DNA of 64,000 nt from Clostridium intestinale DSM 6191 (lineage in GTDB: Bacteria > Bacillota > Clostridia > Clostridiales > Clostridiaceae), in the NCBI RefSeq assembly GCF_900130055.1, contig NZ_FQXU01000003.1:151627-215626 (forward strand). The letters are read 5' to 3'. Numbering within the stretch: position 1 is the stretch's first letter; every line of letters starts with the position of its first letter. Below are positions 16,532 through 24,221 of this stretch, one piece after another. A model generated the notes under the pieces. It made no database searches, was not told the DNA's origin, and worked only from the letters and a program-made list of their open reading frames with translations. The position numbers and the translations under genes were made by a program.

Positions 16532-17510
16532 AAAAGTTAATAGCTTTGATGCAAAAGATAAGTTTTCCCTTTTAGAAATAAACATAGAGCTGTTAGAACC
16601 ATCAAGCAATAACTTCTATGGAATAAGGGAAATTGATGAACTATCAGAATCCATAAAAGAACAAGGCTTACTTCACAACCTAGTTGTAAGAGAAAAAGAA
16701 GGAAAGTATGAAATACTCTCAGGAGAAAGAAGGTACCATGCATTAAAGAAGTTAGGCTTTAAAAAAGTACCATGTAAAGTGCAAAGGAATCTATCAGACA
16801 TAGACTCAGAAATCCTATTGATTGAAGCTAATGCAAGAACTAGAGAACTTACACCTTCTGAATTCATGAGAGGTATTAGTAGATTAGAAGAAATCTATAA
16901 AGCTAAGAAATCCAATGGTGAGCAGATAGAAGGCAAAACAAGAGAAGCAATAGGAAAAGTATTAGGTAAATCAGGAACTCAGGTAGGAAGATATCAAAAG
17001 ATAAACAAAAAGCTCTCAGAGGATTTAAAAGAGGACTTAGACAAGGATAAGCTTACAGTAACCCAAGCTGAAATAATATCCAACCTAAAACCTCAAGAGC
17101 AAAAAGAAATAGCGAAACAAATAAAGAACTTAGATCCAAAAGAATCAAAAGAAGAAATCAGTATCCTCATAGAAGGAATTAAGCAGCCAGTAGAAAAAAA
17201 GCGAGATAAAGAACTACTAAAAGAGATTTATCCAGAACCTAAAGCTAAAGAGAAGAAACACAAGACAACTAAGTTTACCTTTGAAAATAAGGAGCAGCTG
17301 CAAACAATACAAGAACTTTGTGAAGAAATGGTGAGAACACTAAAAAGCATGCTGCACAAAAAAGGACAGAAGTGGACTGAATTTGATCATGAGGTTAAGG
17401 GGCAATATGATGCCTTTGACTTGATGAGGATAACCTTGAGAGATCATGGATATTCGGATGGGTTGGTGTTTGAGATGCCTTTGATAGATAGTGAAGAAGA
17501 TAGATACTAG
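16509..17510 (+). CDS. parB: ParB-family partition protein
   Basis: 333 residues. The ParB/Srx N-terminal domain (about 20-110) holds GIREIDELSESIKEQGLL and the LSGERRYHALKKLG motif. A helix-turn-helix (about 140-190, REAIGKVLGKSGTQVGRYQ) and a C-terminal dimerisation region of 110 residues follow. The start overlaps the end of parA. A canonical chromosomal parS (TGTTTCACGTGAAACA) was not seen nearby, so its site must differ. Confidence 0.92.
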   Translation: MFLQGLSEKVNSFDAKDKFSLLEINIELLEPSSNNFYGIREIDELSESIKEQGLLHNLVVREKEGKYEILSGERRYHALKKLGFKKVPCKVQRNLSDIDSEILLIEANARTRELTPSEFMRGISRLEEIYKAKKSNGEQIEGKTREAIGKVLGKSGTQVGRYQKINKKLSEDLKEDLDKDKLTVTQAEIISNLKPQEQKEIAKQIKNLDPKESKEEISILIEGIKQPVEKKRDKELLKEIYPEPKAKEKKHKTTKFTFENKEQLQTIQELCEEMVRTLKSMLHKKGQKWTEFDHEVKGQYDAFDLMRITLRDHGYSDGLVFEMPLIDSEEDRY

Positions 17511-17522
17511 GAGTTGAATAAT

Positions 17523-17912
17523 ATGGGATCAGTTAAAAAGAAGAAGTATAAAAGATTAACCAATGCAGAGAAAAAATTTAATAAAGATATAAGAGAGCAG
17601 CTTAGAGAAGATGGAATATTACCACCAATAAAACCTAAGCTTAATAGAAAGAAATTCTCAAAAGAAGTAATAGAAGAGTTTAAGGAGTTTGGTGGTTATT
17701 CTGACTTAAAAAGCTTATATGAAGCTATATCGTGGATGCTTCCATCAGACATTGAAAGAAAAGTAACACCAGAGCAAATAGGATTAGTTAAGACATTAAA
17801 ACTAGCCTTAGAGATAAAGAAGTTTAAAGAGAAGAAAGAAGCAGAGGGGTTAGACACCTATAAGGTAGAAGAACTTTATGAAGAAGTAGTTAAGCCTATA
17901 AAGAATTTGTAG
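17523..17912 (+). CDS. Phage protein of unknown function
   Basis: 129 residues from ATG (MGSVKKKKYK) nine bases after AGGAG; an in-frame TTG at 17514 is too close to that site. Very basic N-terminus, helical throughout, no known domain recognised. Lies between parB and a methyltransferase in the same operon. Confidence 0.72.
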   Translation: MGSVKKKKYKRLTNAEKKFNKDIREQLREDGILPPIKPKLNRKKFSKEVIEEFKEFGGYSDLKSLYEAISWMLPSDIERKVTPEQIGLVKTLKLALEIKKFKEKKEAEGLDTYKVEELYEEVVKPIKNL

Positions 17913-17927
17913 AGTAGGTGAATTAAG

Positions 17928-18518
17928 TTGGAGAATTGTAAAATAGAGAATCCAATATACACAGTACATGTAGGAAGTAATTCAGGATTGATTAAGAATG
18001 TAACAGATTTATATTTTATTAAAGGCGATAGAATTGCTGATGTTACTTGGGGTAAAGGAGTATTTTGGAAAGAAGTAGATAAATCAAAGTATGAGATAGT
18101 TGGTTCAGATTTAAAAACAGGTATTGATTTTAGATACTTACCCTATAAGGATAATTCATTTAATCATAGTGTATTAGATCCGCCATATGCAAGAATAACT
18201 AACTTAAAAGGTATGGTTGAATGCTATAACACTACGAGATTTACCACCCATGAAGATATAATTCATCTCTATAAAGATGGTTTAAAGGAATTAATAAGAA
18301 TAACTCAACCAGGAGGATTTATTCTTTGTAAGTGTCAAGATGAAATATATGCAGGAAAGCAAAAATGGAGTCATATAGAGATATATGAAATTGCTAAAGC
18401 TCTTGGATTATATGCTAAAGATTTATTTATATTAGTTAGTGATAAGAAACCAAAACCTAGATATAAGCAGCAACATGCTAGAAAGATACATAGTTATCTT
18501 TGGGTGTTTGAGAAATAA
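17928..18518 (+). CDS. Orphan DNA methyltransferase
   Basis: 196 residues from TTG after AGGTG. A motif I-like DVTWGKGVFW (38-47) comes before the catalytic DPPY (84-87), the N6-adenine/N4-cytosine amino-methyltransferase pattern. No restriction partner is nearby, so it probably protects phage DNA or marks its replication region. The target is unknown. It is short compared with typical type II enzymes and lacks a clear recognition domain. Confidence 0.82.
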   Translation: MENCKIENPIYTVHVGSNSGLIKNVTDLYFIKGDRIADVTWGKGVFWKEVDKSKYEIVGSDLKTGIDFRYLPYKDNSFNHSVLDPPYARITNLKGMVECYNTTRFTTHEDIIHLYKDGLKELIRITQPGGFILCKCQDEIYAGKQKWSHIEIYEIAKALGLYAKDLFILVSDKKPKPRYKQQHARKIHSYLWVFEK

Positions 18519-18572
18519 AAATAATCTTTGATAGTTGTAACTTTAAACAGTTAAACAACTAAACAATTAAAT

Positions 18573-18608
18573 AATTAAAACTTTATAAAAAGTTATAAAG
18601 TTTTAATT
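18573..18608. terminator. 16-bp perfect hairpin after methyltransferase gene
   Basis: AATTAAAACTTTATAA (18573-18588) and its exact complement (18593-18608) around AAAG. T-rich 3' arm. A likely terminator of the parA-parB-methyltransferase operon, although purely AT in its outer part. Confidence 0.65.
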
Positions 18609-18944
18609 TATAAAAGAAATAGAGAAGAACTTATTAAATGATTAGTTTGGAATACAAAAATATATATAAGATAAAAAAATCATATTTGAAGAAGCCTAAA
18701 CTTCAACAAATATGATCCACCTTTTGAGTAAAGAAACAGATTAAACTATTGAAAGGGTTAAATGTTTGAAAATTAAAAAACATTTTGCCTTAACTGAATT
18801 GTATCAAGGGGAAATTTTCAAATCAAGATACAATTCTTATAAGCAAGGTATTCCATAATAGGTTGCTCTATGGAATTATATTTATACTAGAAATGTATGG
18901 AAAAAGAGTAGAAGTGCCTTATATAATCACATTTACGAAGGTTT

Positions 18945-19050
18945 ATAGACAGTTAACCAGAAAAACAGTTAACTGGATAAGAAGTTAACCATTTAACCAT
19001 TTAACCCGTTAAACAGAAATACAGATAACCAGTTAACCTGTAGAAAACAA
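18945..19050. repeat. GTTAACC-type short repeats
   Basis: At least six near-copies of (C)AGTTAACC / GTTAAACAG occur within about 100 bases, several as GTTAAC palindromes. A relic array of the same words lies at 48600-48660. Position just before the replisome organizer suggests protein-binding iterons (origin, operator or parS). Confidence 0.6.
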
Positions 19051-19082
19051 AAGAAAATAAGCTTTTTGAATAGGAGGTAATG

Positions 19083-20183
19083 ATGGCTAAATTTAGATAT
19101 GTTTATACAGATTTTTGGAATGATACAAAAGTTATAGAGAGATTTACACCAGAGGATAAGCTGTTTTGGCTTTATCTTTTGACTAATTCACATACAAAAC
19201 AAATAGGAGTTTATAGAATACCTAGGAAGGTTTTAGCCTTTGAGCTTGGATATAGTATAGAATCAACTACATCTTTACTAGAACGCTTTGAGTGCAATTA
19301 TAAGCTGATTAAATATAACAAAGATACTGGTGAGGTTGCTATAAAAAATTGGGGTAAATATAACCTAGTTAATGGTGGACTACCTATTGAATGTTGTATA
19401 AAGTCCGAATTAAAAACTATAGATGACAAAGATCTTGTCTTATATGTACTTGATGGAGTAAAGAATGAAAAATTAAAGTTATTTATTATTGAATGCTTAA
19501 AAGAATACGGTACGTACTACGGCACCTATGACGGCACGTACCACGATACGTCAACAGAAGAATCAAGTAAAATTGCCAATGTGGAAGAAAATAACAAAGG
19601 GCGAAATCAAGCCATTCCTACGGCACGTACTACGATACGTGGGGAAAATAAAAATGAAAATAAAAATATAAAAGAAAAGATAAATAATATATATAGTGTG
19701 CAAGACACTTCTTCAGATGAAACATCTGAGACTTCATCTGCAAATGATACAAGCAAAGTTCCATATGAAGAAATCATAGCTCAGTATAATGCTATCTGTA
19801 AGTCCTTACCTAAAGTTAAGGCTAGGTCAAAAGCTCGTGATAAGTCTATGAAATCTCTTTATAGAAAACTTAAAAGTCTTGAAAAGATTGCAGAGCTATT
19901 CTCAAAGGTTGAATCTAGTGATTTTCTATCAGGTAGGGATGGGAAGTGGTCAAACTGTGGCTTTGATTGGGTATTAAAAGAGTCTAACTATATAAAAATT
20001 CTTGAAGGTAACTACGATAATAAATCAAGGACTCAAATAGTGAACCCAAGCAATAATACAAACTATCAAAGCTCCAATAAGGGCAAGTTAAGGTTTGATA
20101 ATTTCACTGGCCGTCAATATGACTATGATGCCTTAGAGAAAAAACTATTAGGCTGGGATGATGAGGAGGACAAGGATGAATAA
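19083..20183 (+). CDS. Phage replisome organizer (replication initiation protein)
   Basis: 366 residues from the second of two adjacent ATGs (five bases after AGGAGG). The N-terminal winged-helix domain (about 1-120, KFRYVYTDFWNDTKVIERFTP onwards) is typical of Firmicute phage replisome organizers. A low-complexity linker (about 140-230, Gly-Thr-Tyr and Ser/Thr rich) follows, then a C-terminal DnaD-like domain (about 235-330, ending in the WSNCGFDWVLK pattern). It should bind the phage origin and load the host helicase. The linker DNA carries iterons. Overlaps ssb. Confidence 0.85.
   Translation: MAKFRYVYTDFWNDTKVIERFTPEDKLFWLYLLTNSHTKQIGVYRIPRKVLAFELGYSIESTTSLLERFECNYKLIKYNKDTGEVAIKNWGKYNLVNGGLPIECCIKSELKTIDDKDLVLYVLDGVKNEKLKLFIIECLKEYGTYYGTYDGTYHDTSTEESSKIANVEENNKGRNQAIPTARTTIRGENKNENKNIKEKINNIYSVQDTSSDETSETSSANDTSKVPYEEIIAQYNAICKSLPKVKARSKARDKSMKSLYRKLKSLEKIAELFSKVESSDFLSGRDGKWSNCGFDWVLKESNYIKILEGNYDNKSRTQIVNPSNNTNYQSSNKGKLRFDNFTGRQYDYDALEKKLLGWDDEEDKDE
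19507..19640. repeat. Iterons inside the replisome organizer gene, candidate phage origin
   Basis: Three 21-base units of ACGGYACGTACYACGRYACS type start at 19507, 19531 and 19620. The last two differ at one base; the first is looser. They are GC-rich islands in an AT-rich gene and lie in the linker between the two protein domains, as lambda ori lies within gene O. Confidence 0.7.
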
Positions 20184-20556
20184 AGTAGTACTCATAGGGA
20201 GATTGACAAAAGATCCAGAGCTTAAGTTTACACCAGGTAATGGAACAGCTGTAACCACAGTAACATTGGCAGTAGACAAGTTTAATTCATCAACAGGTAA
20301 GAGAGAAGCTGATTTTATCTCGATAACAATATGGGGTAAACAGGCTGAAAACACAGCTAACTATATGACTAAAGGCAGTATGATGGCTATTAGTGGGAGA
20401 ATTCAAACTAGGTCTTATGATTGGAAAGATGGTACTAAGAGATATGTCACTGAAGTAGTTGCAAATGAAGTAAGTTTTCTAAGCTATAGAAAACAAGGCT
20501 CTATACCAAGTTTTGATGATATGACTCCAACAGATGATGGTGATATACCATTTTAG
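20176..20556 (+). CDS. ssb: Single-stranded DNA-binding protein
   Basis: 126 residues from ATG (MNKVVLIGRL) six bases after GAGGAGG; overlaps the replisome organizer stop by 8 bases. OB-fold with GRLTKDPELK and the DFISITIWGKQAENTANYM core. The acidic C-terminus ends DDGDIPF, the helicase/primase docking tip. Shorter than host SSB but complete. A broken copy lies at 48673. Confidence 0.95.
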   Translation: MNKVVLIGRLTKDPELKFTPGNGTAVTTVTLAVDKFNSSTGKREADFISITIWGKQAENTANYMTKGSMMAISGRIQTRSYDWKDGTKRYVTEVVANEVSFLSYRKQGSIPSFDDMTPTDDGDIPF

Positions 20557-20568
20557 GGGAGGGGTTAA

Positions 20569-20802
20569 ATGTCAGTTGTTTTAAGTGATAAAGAGTTTGA
20601 TGTTATATCCAAGTTCTATGACTATGCAGATAAACTTTATCATCATGCAGATGAAATGCAGTTAGTTACTCAGTACAAAGGTGAAAAGATAAACTATCTA
20701 GCCACTTTAAGATATAAGCAATTAACTAAGGAAATTTTAGATAAAAAGCAGCAAGAATCAAAAAGTGTCCGTGGCGGACACCTTAAGAAATTAGTGAAAT
20801 AA
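20569..20802 (+). CDS. Phage protein of unknown function, 77 aa
   Basis: Helical protein with DKEFDVISKFYDYADKLYHH near the start. Good GGGGAGGGG ribosome site, right after ssb. Its last codons are written by the GTGTCCG hairpin (20765-20781), giving SVRGGH, so the mobile-looking palindrome has been absorbed into the reading frame. A relic of this gene is fused to ssb at 48789-48983. Function unknown. Confidence 0.75.
   Translation: MSVVLSDKEFDVISKFYDYADKLYHHADEMQLVTQYKGEKINYLATLRYKQLTKEILDKKQQESKSVRGGHLKKLVK
20765..20781. repeat. GTGTCCG hairpin, copy 2 (intragenic)
   Basis: GTGTCCG-TGG-CGGACAC, same arms as the copies at 13591, 34359 and 47720 with a different 3-base loop. Here it lies within a coding region. 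Confidence 0.7.
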
Positions 20803-20859
20803 ATTAACAAAAGAAATATGCAATTAAATATCGGTGAACATTAGGGGAGGAGAATGAAG

Positions 20860-21051
20860 ATGAAAAAAGTACTATCGATAATAGAGAGAAAGCGAAGAAG
20901 TTTACATAAAGCTATGGATATGTATGGAATTAGTGATAATAGGGTATTAACTAAGAGTATAGAGCTTGATAAGCTGATACTTATAGAGCAAAGGAGAAGG
21001 TTATGTTTATTAAATACTGCCAAGTCTTTCAATGCATGTGCAACGAAGTAA
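20860..21051 (+). CDS. Spo0E-like sporulation regulator
   Basis: 63 residues from the second ATG, spaced correctly from GGGGAGG. Two helices with the Spo0E signature: IERKRRSLHKAMDMYG, then SIELDKLI with S33 and D37 (SxxxD). In Bacillus, Spo0E-type proteins remove phosphate from Spo0A~P and delay sporulation. It is nearly collinear with a second copy at 54354-54545. Placed among early prophage genes, so it may let the phage restrain host sporulation (inference). Confidence 0.82.
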   Translation: MKKVLSIIERKRRSLHKAMDMYGISDNRVLTKSIELDKLILIEQRRRLCLLNTAKSFNACATK

Positions 21052-21146
21052 AAGACATTATCAAAGGTTATGAGGTTGTATGCAGCGCAGAATGTCATAA
21101 CTGCCATGAAAGCAAAGACTTGAAAAAAGATGAAATCGAAGAATAA
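21003..21146 (+). CDS. Small cysteine-rich protein, 47 aa
   Basis: ATG six bases after AAGGAG within the end of the Spo0E-like gene, in another frame. Six cysteines: C6, C11, C13, then C27, C31, C34, with histidines nearby, suggesting a small zinc-binding fold. The stop is 18 bases before the AbrB-like gene. Unknown function. Confidence 0.6.
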   Translation: MFIKYCQVFQCMCNEVKDIIKGYEVVCSAECHNCHESKDLKKDEIEE

Positions 21147-21164
21147 ATTTTTAGGAGGATAATT

Positions 21165-21404
21165 ATGAAAAGTACAGGAATGGTAAGAAAAGTAGACGAG
21201 CTGGGAAGAATAGTACTACCAAAGGAGTTAAGAACAGTAATGAATATTGATATTGCAGACTCACTTGAGGTATTCACCGAGGATAAAACAATGATCCTAA
21301 GAAAATATAATCCAGGCTGCACCATCTGCGGCCACATAAAAGGTGGACAAAGCTTTAAAGGGAAATATGTTTGTGAGGATTGCTTGGAGGGGATGAGGAA
21401 GTAG
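21165..21404 (+). CDS. AbrB-family regulator with C-terminal zinc ribbon
   Basis: 79 residues. The N-terminal swapped-hairpin AbrB domain (MVRKVDELGRIVLPKELR at 6-23) is the DNA-binding fold of AbrB/SpoVT. The C-terminus has C52-x2-C55 and C70-x2-C73, a treble-clef or ribbon-like zinc site found in clostridial and phage AbrB proteins. TTAGGAGG precedes the ATG. AbrB represses post-exponential genes in Bacillus. Next to a Spo0E-like gene it may form a host-physiology module. Confidence 0.85.
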   Translation: MKSTGMVRKVDELGRIVLPKELRTVMNIDIADSLEVFTEDKTMILRKYNPGCTICGHIKGGQSFKGKYVCEDCLEGMRK

Positions 21405-21584
21405 GGTTTTGTGATGTTCTTTGAAAATTAAATAATACAGTGTTGGATAAATATGATATAATCGCTTTATAATTGTAAAATGTGACATATTATTTTAATG
21501 CAAGAGGGATAGTAGATATAATAATATGTTTTCAATAAATACAATTATTAAATAATACTTCAAAAAATTTTTAGGGGGAACTTT

Positions 21585-22298
21585 ATGAAGGAAGAATTTA
21601 TAGCTCTACAAATTAAAAGAATAAGGCGTAATATCATTATTTTAATAGTTGTATTAACATTATTGTCGATATTTATAGCATTTTATAGAGGGATAGGTTT
21701 AATGATACTAAGCGTCGTGTTCTTTGTATTTATAATGGGGCCAGTTAGATTTATAAGAAAATTGAAAAGTATTAAAATTTATTCAGTAAATAAAGCACTA
21801 TCAGTTTATGGATACTTTTATGATGTGGCTCAATATATAAATAATGAGATATTAAGAGGAGATTCTGTAAGATATGGAAATGTAATAATTACTGATTCTT
21901 GGATTTTGAAACTTAACACCTTTAGTTTGGATATAATAAAAATTGATGATATAGTGTGGGCATACCAACAAATTATTAGGCACAAACAAGGAGTAATAAT
22001 GCCTGGAGTAGTTGCTCCACTTGATGAGGTAGGGAAGACATTTGCTGTAATTATTAATTCTAAAAATCCTATTGCTCCAACTATTAGAATTAATACAACT
22101 CATATGAGTTATATGGACAAGAGTAAGGAAGTAGAAATTGAAGGTGTTGAAAAGCAACAACGTATGCTGAATATACTTGATGAATTAGAGAAAAGAAATT
22201 CTTATGCTATATATGAATATTCAAGTGATCTTTCTAAAATATGGGACGAAGATAGAGATAGATTTATTAAATTAGTAATGAGTCAATATTCTCAATAA
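21585..22298 (+). CDS. Membrane protein of unknown function
   Basis: 237 residues. Two membrane helices at about 15-35 and 38-55, then a soluble domain of ~170 residues with mostly beta pattern (IITDSWILKLN, FAVIINSKNPIAPTIRI) that could be PH-like. TAGGGGGAA before the ATG. It has its own 180-base upstream gap, so possibly its own promoter. Perhaps a lysogenic-conversion or exclusion protein; not recognised. Confidence 0.7.
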   Translation: MKEEFIALQIKRIRRNIIILIVVLTLLSIFIAFYRGIGLMILSVVFFVFIMGPVRFIRKLKSIKIYSVNKALSVYGYFYDVAQYINNEILRGDSVRYGNVIITDSWILKLNTFSLDIIKIDDIVWAYQQIIRHKQGVIMPGVVAPLDEVGKTFAVIINSKNPIAPTIRINTTHMSYMDKSKEVEIEGVEKQQRMLNILDELEKRNSYAIYEYSSDLSKIWDEDRDRFIKLVMSQYSQ

Positions 22299-22440
22299 GA
22301 AGTTATATGGTTAAGCGATAATATTCAAATGAATTAGTGGTATTTTTTACTTCTGAATAAAAACTCTTTAAAATTTGGATGCTAAAATAATATGATATTT
22401 TTAATGCTAAGTAAAAGTTAAACATAATTTAGGGGGAAAT

Positions 22441-22839
22441 ATGAAAAGAAAATATGTTTTGGTAGATAGCAATAAACTTAATTTACCTAATTGGAAAAAG
22501 TGGTTGATGCTAATAGGGGGTAGTTTTATTGCCTTGTTATTAATTTCAGTATTAGAAAATTTATTATCAAATGCTATGGAAATTCAAATTGAAAAAGTTG
22601 CATTAGTAACATTTTATATTAGAGCATTCATAGTATTAGCACTAATACACGACTTAGCACCTAAGTTAAAGAAAATAATATCAGTTATTTGGAGCATGGC
22701 AGTATATGTTGTGTATGTTGGGATAGATTACAGTTCAGGAGACAAATTGTTTTTAGGTTCACTTGTATTTTTTGTTTTTCTAGTTGGATATAATATTTTT
22801 TTATTTAGAAAGAAGAAAAATAATATGATCAATATATAA
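22441..22839 (+). CDS. Small integral membrane protein
   Basis: 132 residues with about four membrane helices (near 18-40, 55-72, 80-98, 103-122) and a Lys-rich tail (RKKKNN). TTAGGGGGAAAT ribosome site. No family recognised. Follows another membrane protein gene and is closed by a terminator, so the two look like a moron unit. Confidence 0.68.
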   Translation: MKRKYVLVDSNKLNLPNWKKWLMLIGGSFIALLLISVLENLLSNAMEIQIEKVALVTFYIRAFIVLALIHDLAPKLKKIISVIWSMAVYVVYVGIDYSSGDKLFLGSLVFFVFLVGYNIFLFRKKKNNMINI

Positions 22840-22864
22840 ATAATATCAAAAAGGATAATTTATG

Positions 22865-22903
22865 ATACCGCACTTTTCAATAAAAGAATATGCGGTATTT
22901 TTG
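22865..22903 (+). terminator. Terminator after membrane-protein genes
   Basis: ATACCGCA (22865-22872) pairs with TGCGGTAT (22891-22898), then a T tract. A relic copy with nearly the same flanks lies at 49901-49940. Confidence 0.8.
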
Positions 22904-22981
22904 TTCAATAATTCTATGAAAGCGCTGTAAACCCTCATAAATTCTTAAGAATATTTTTAATATAAATACAGTGAGGTGAAA

Positions 22982-23224
22982 ATGAAAGGAAAAAAGAATA
23001 CTGATAAGTTAGTAACCATCTTGCCTAATATGGATTTTTGTTGGTATTCAAAAGAAATAGATAGAGCTATAAGATTATGGGAGTATGGTACAGGCATAAA
23101 AGAAATGTCTAGAATCTTAAAAAGAAGCTCTGAAGAAGTCTTTATGCTGCTAATGCATTTATCCCTAGAAGGTAAGATAACTCAAAGAGAAGGTTATGTA
23201 TGGGGAATAAATAATTTTAATTAA
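22982..23224 (+). CDS. Small HTH-like phage protein
   Basis: 80 residues from ATG after GAGGTG. The pattern EIDRAIRLWEYGTGIKEMSRILKRSSEEV looks like a helix-turn-helix of the kind that picks a DNA site, followed by a short wing. Possibly a late-gene or packaging regulator. A terminator follows. Confidence 0.65.
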   Translation: MKGKKNTDKLVTILPNMDFCWYSKEIDRAIRLWEYGTGIKEMSRILKRSSEEVFMLLMHLSLEGKITQREGYVWGINNFN

Positions 23225-23230
23225 ACAAAA

Positions 23231-23269
23231 AAAGAGAGCTGCAAGTTTCCAGACCTTTAAGCTCTCTTT
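23231..23269 (+). terminator. Terminator before the late-activator gene
   Basis: AAAGAGAGCT (23231-23240) pairs with AGCTCTCTTT (23260-23269), loop of 19 bases. Modest T tract. Confidence 0.75.
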
Positions 23270-23326
23270 AAACCTCATTTAGTTACATATATATTATAAC
23301 ATAGATGTGATTAAGGAGGAAGAAAT

Positions 23327-23797
23327 TTGATAAGCCAAGGAAAGTTAATAGAAGGAATGTTAAATGATTATATTGATTTAGAAAACTCAATAAGGAATTT
23401 AGAACTAGACATCGAGGAACTAGAAAATGATTATGTGGGTATATCATCAATAAGTATGGGAGAAAAGTCTAGTCATACATATAAAATAAATAGACCTATA
23501 GAGAATGAAGTATTAAGTAAGGAAGAAAAGATAGTAAGATTAAGAGAACTTAAAAGATCCAATGAAATAAGAAAAGAAAGAATAGATAATGCACTAAATG
23601 TATTAAATGATAATGAGAGAGATGTTATCTACTTTAAGTATCTGAAGTATAGAAATAAGTCTTGGTGCTTTGTAGCCAAGCAGATGGATCTTAGTGAAGC
23701 TTGGGTAAGAAGATTAAGAGATAAGGCTATTGATAAGATGATTCCAATAGTTTATCCAAGCAAAAAAGAATTAAGTATCAGAAAAGTAGCAGAATAA
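23327..23797 (+). CDS. Sigma-70 region-4-like late transcription activator
   Basis: 156 residues from TTG six bases after GGAGGA. The N-terminal coiled coil (about 10-35, 60-85) is followed by a region 4-type helix-turn-helix (about 88-140: NVLNDNERDVIYFKYLKYRNKSW, then VAKQMDLSEAWVRRLRDKA). Matches the ArpU/RinA-like class that switches on phage packaging and structural genes. Located just upstream of the late block. A ~41-bp relic is at 49987-50027. Confidence 0.8.
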   Translation: MISQGKLIEGMLNDYIDLENSIRNLELDIEELENDYVGISSISMGEKSSHTYKINRPIENEVLSKEEKIVRLRELKRSNEIRKERIDNALNVLNDNERDVIYFKYLKYRNKSWCFVAKQMDLSEAWVRRLRDKAIDKMIPIVYPSKKELSIRKVAE

Positions 23798-24221
23798 TAT
23801 CACTTTAGTATGTAGAATAGTTTCATTTCTTTGTGATATCATTTAAAATGTGATAATAAATTAAGTCTTAAAAGCATCTATGAGTGGGTAGGTGCTTTTT
23901 ATTATTAAGATAAGTTAATAGTTGTTAATAGAATGTTTATAGTGATGACACATGGAAGACATATAGAAACTCTATAATAAAAATATAAGATGACCATAAG
24001 AAATTTTTCATTATTTGTTCCCTACCTTTTATAGAGCAGCTACGATTGAGTGGCTGCTTTTTTGTTACCTATTTTAATAATAATATAAATTATCTTTGCA
24101 AAATTTACTTATATTATAAAAAATAAAATAATATGTGGGAAAATGTAGTAAATAAATCCTTGAATTTACAAAATAGTACAAGATATAATACTAGTAGATT
24201 AAATTTGAGGGGGACATAATA
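23798..24221 (+). other. Gene-free stretch with two terminators
   Basis: Hairpin AAAAGCATCTA/TAGGTGCTTTT at 23870-23900 and hairpin AGCAGC/GCTGCT at 24035-24058 with a following T tract, both good terminators. They isolate the secreted-protein gene that follows. A late promoter is expected here, but I could not assign one. Confidence 0.7.

Larger units (their letters stand above)
18519..19071 (+). other. Structured non-coding region before replication genes
   Basis: About 550 bases with no ORF. From left it holds short AACAATTAAA-like repeats, the perfect hairpin at 18573-18608 and a hairpin at 18679-18716 (ATCATATTTG/CAAATATGAT outer stem, GAAG/CTTC inner). Inverted repeats follow at 18796-18836 (GAATTGTATC) and 18850-18876 (ATTCCATA), then a GTTAACC-rich tract at about 18950-19045. 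Relics of the same region appear at 48350-48660 and in part at 53314-53470. It could encode a structured RNA, hold a parS or be part of an origin. I cannot decide which. Confidence 0.65.

Noticed and set aside
15500-19080. Canonical chromosomal-type parS (TGTTTCACGTGAAACA) near parB
   Set aside because: No such 16-mer seen; the GTTAACC array and hairpins are only candidates.
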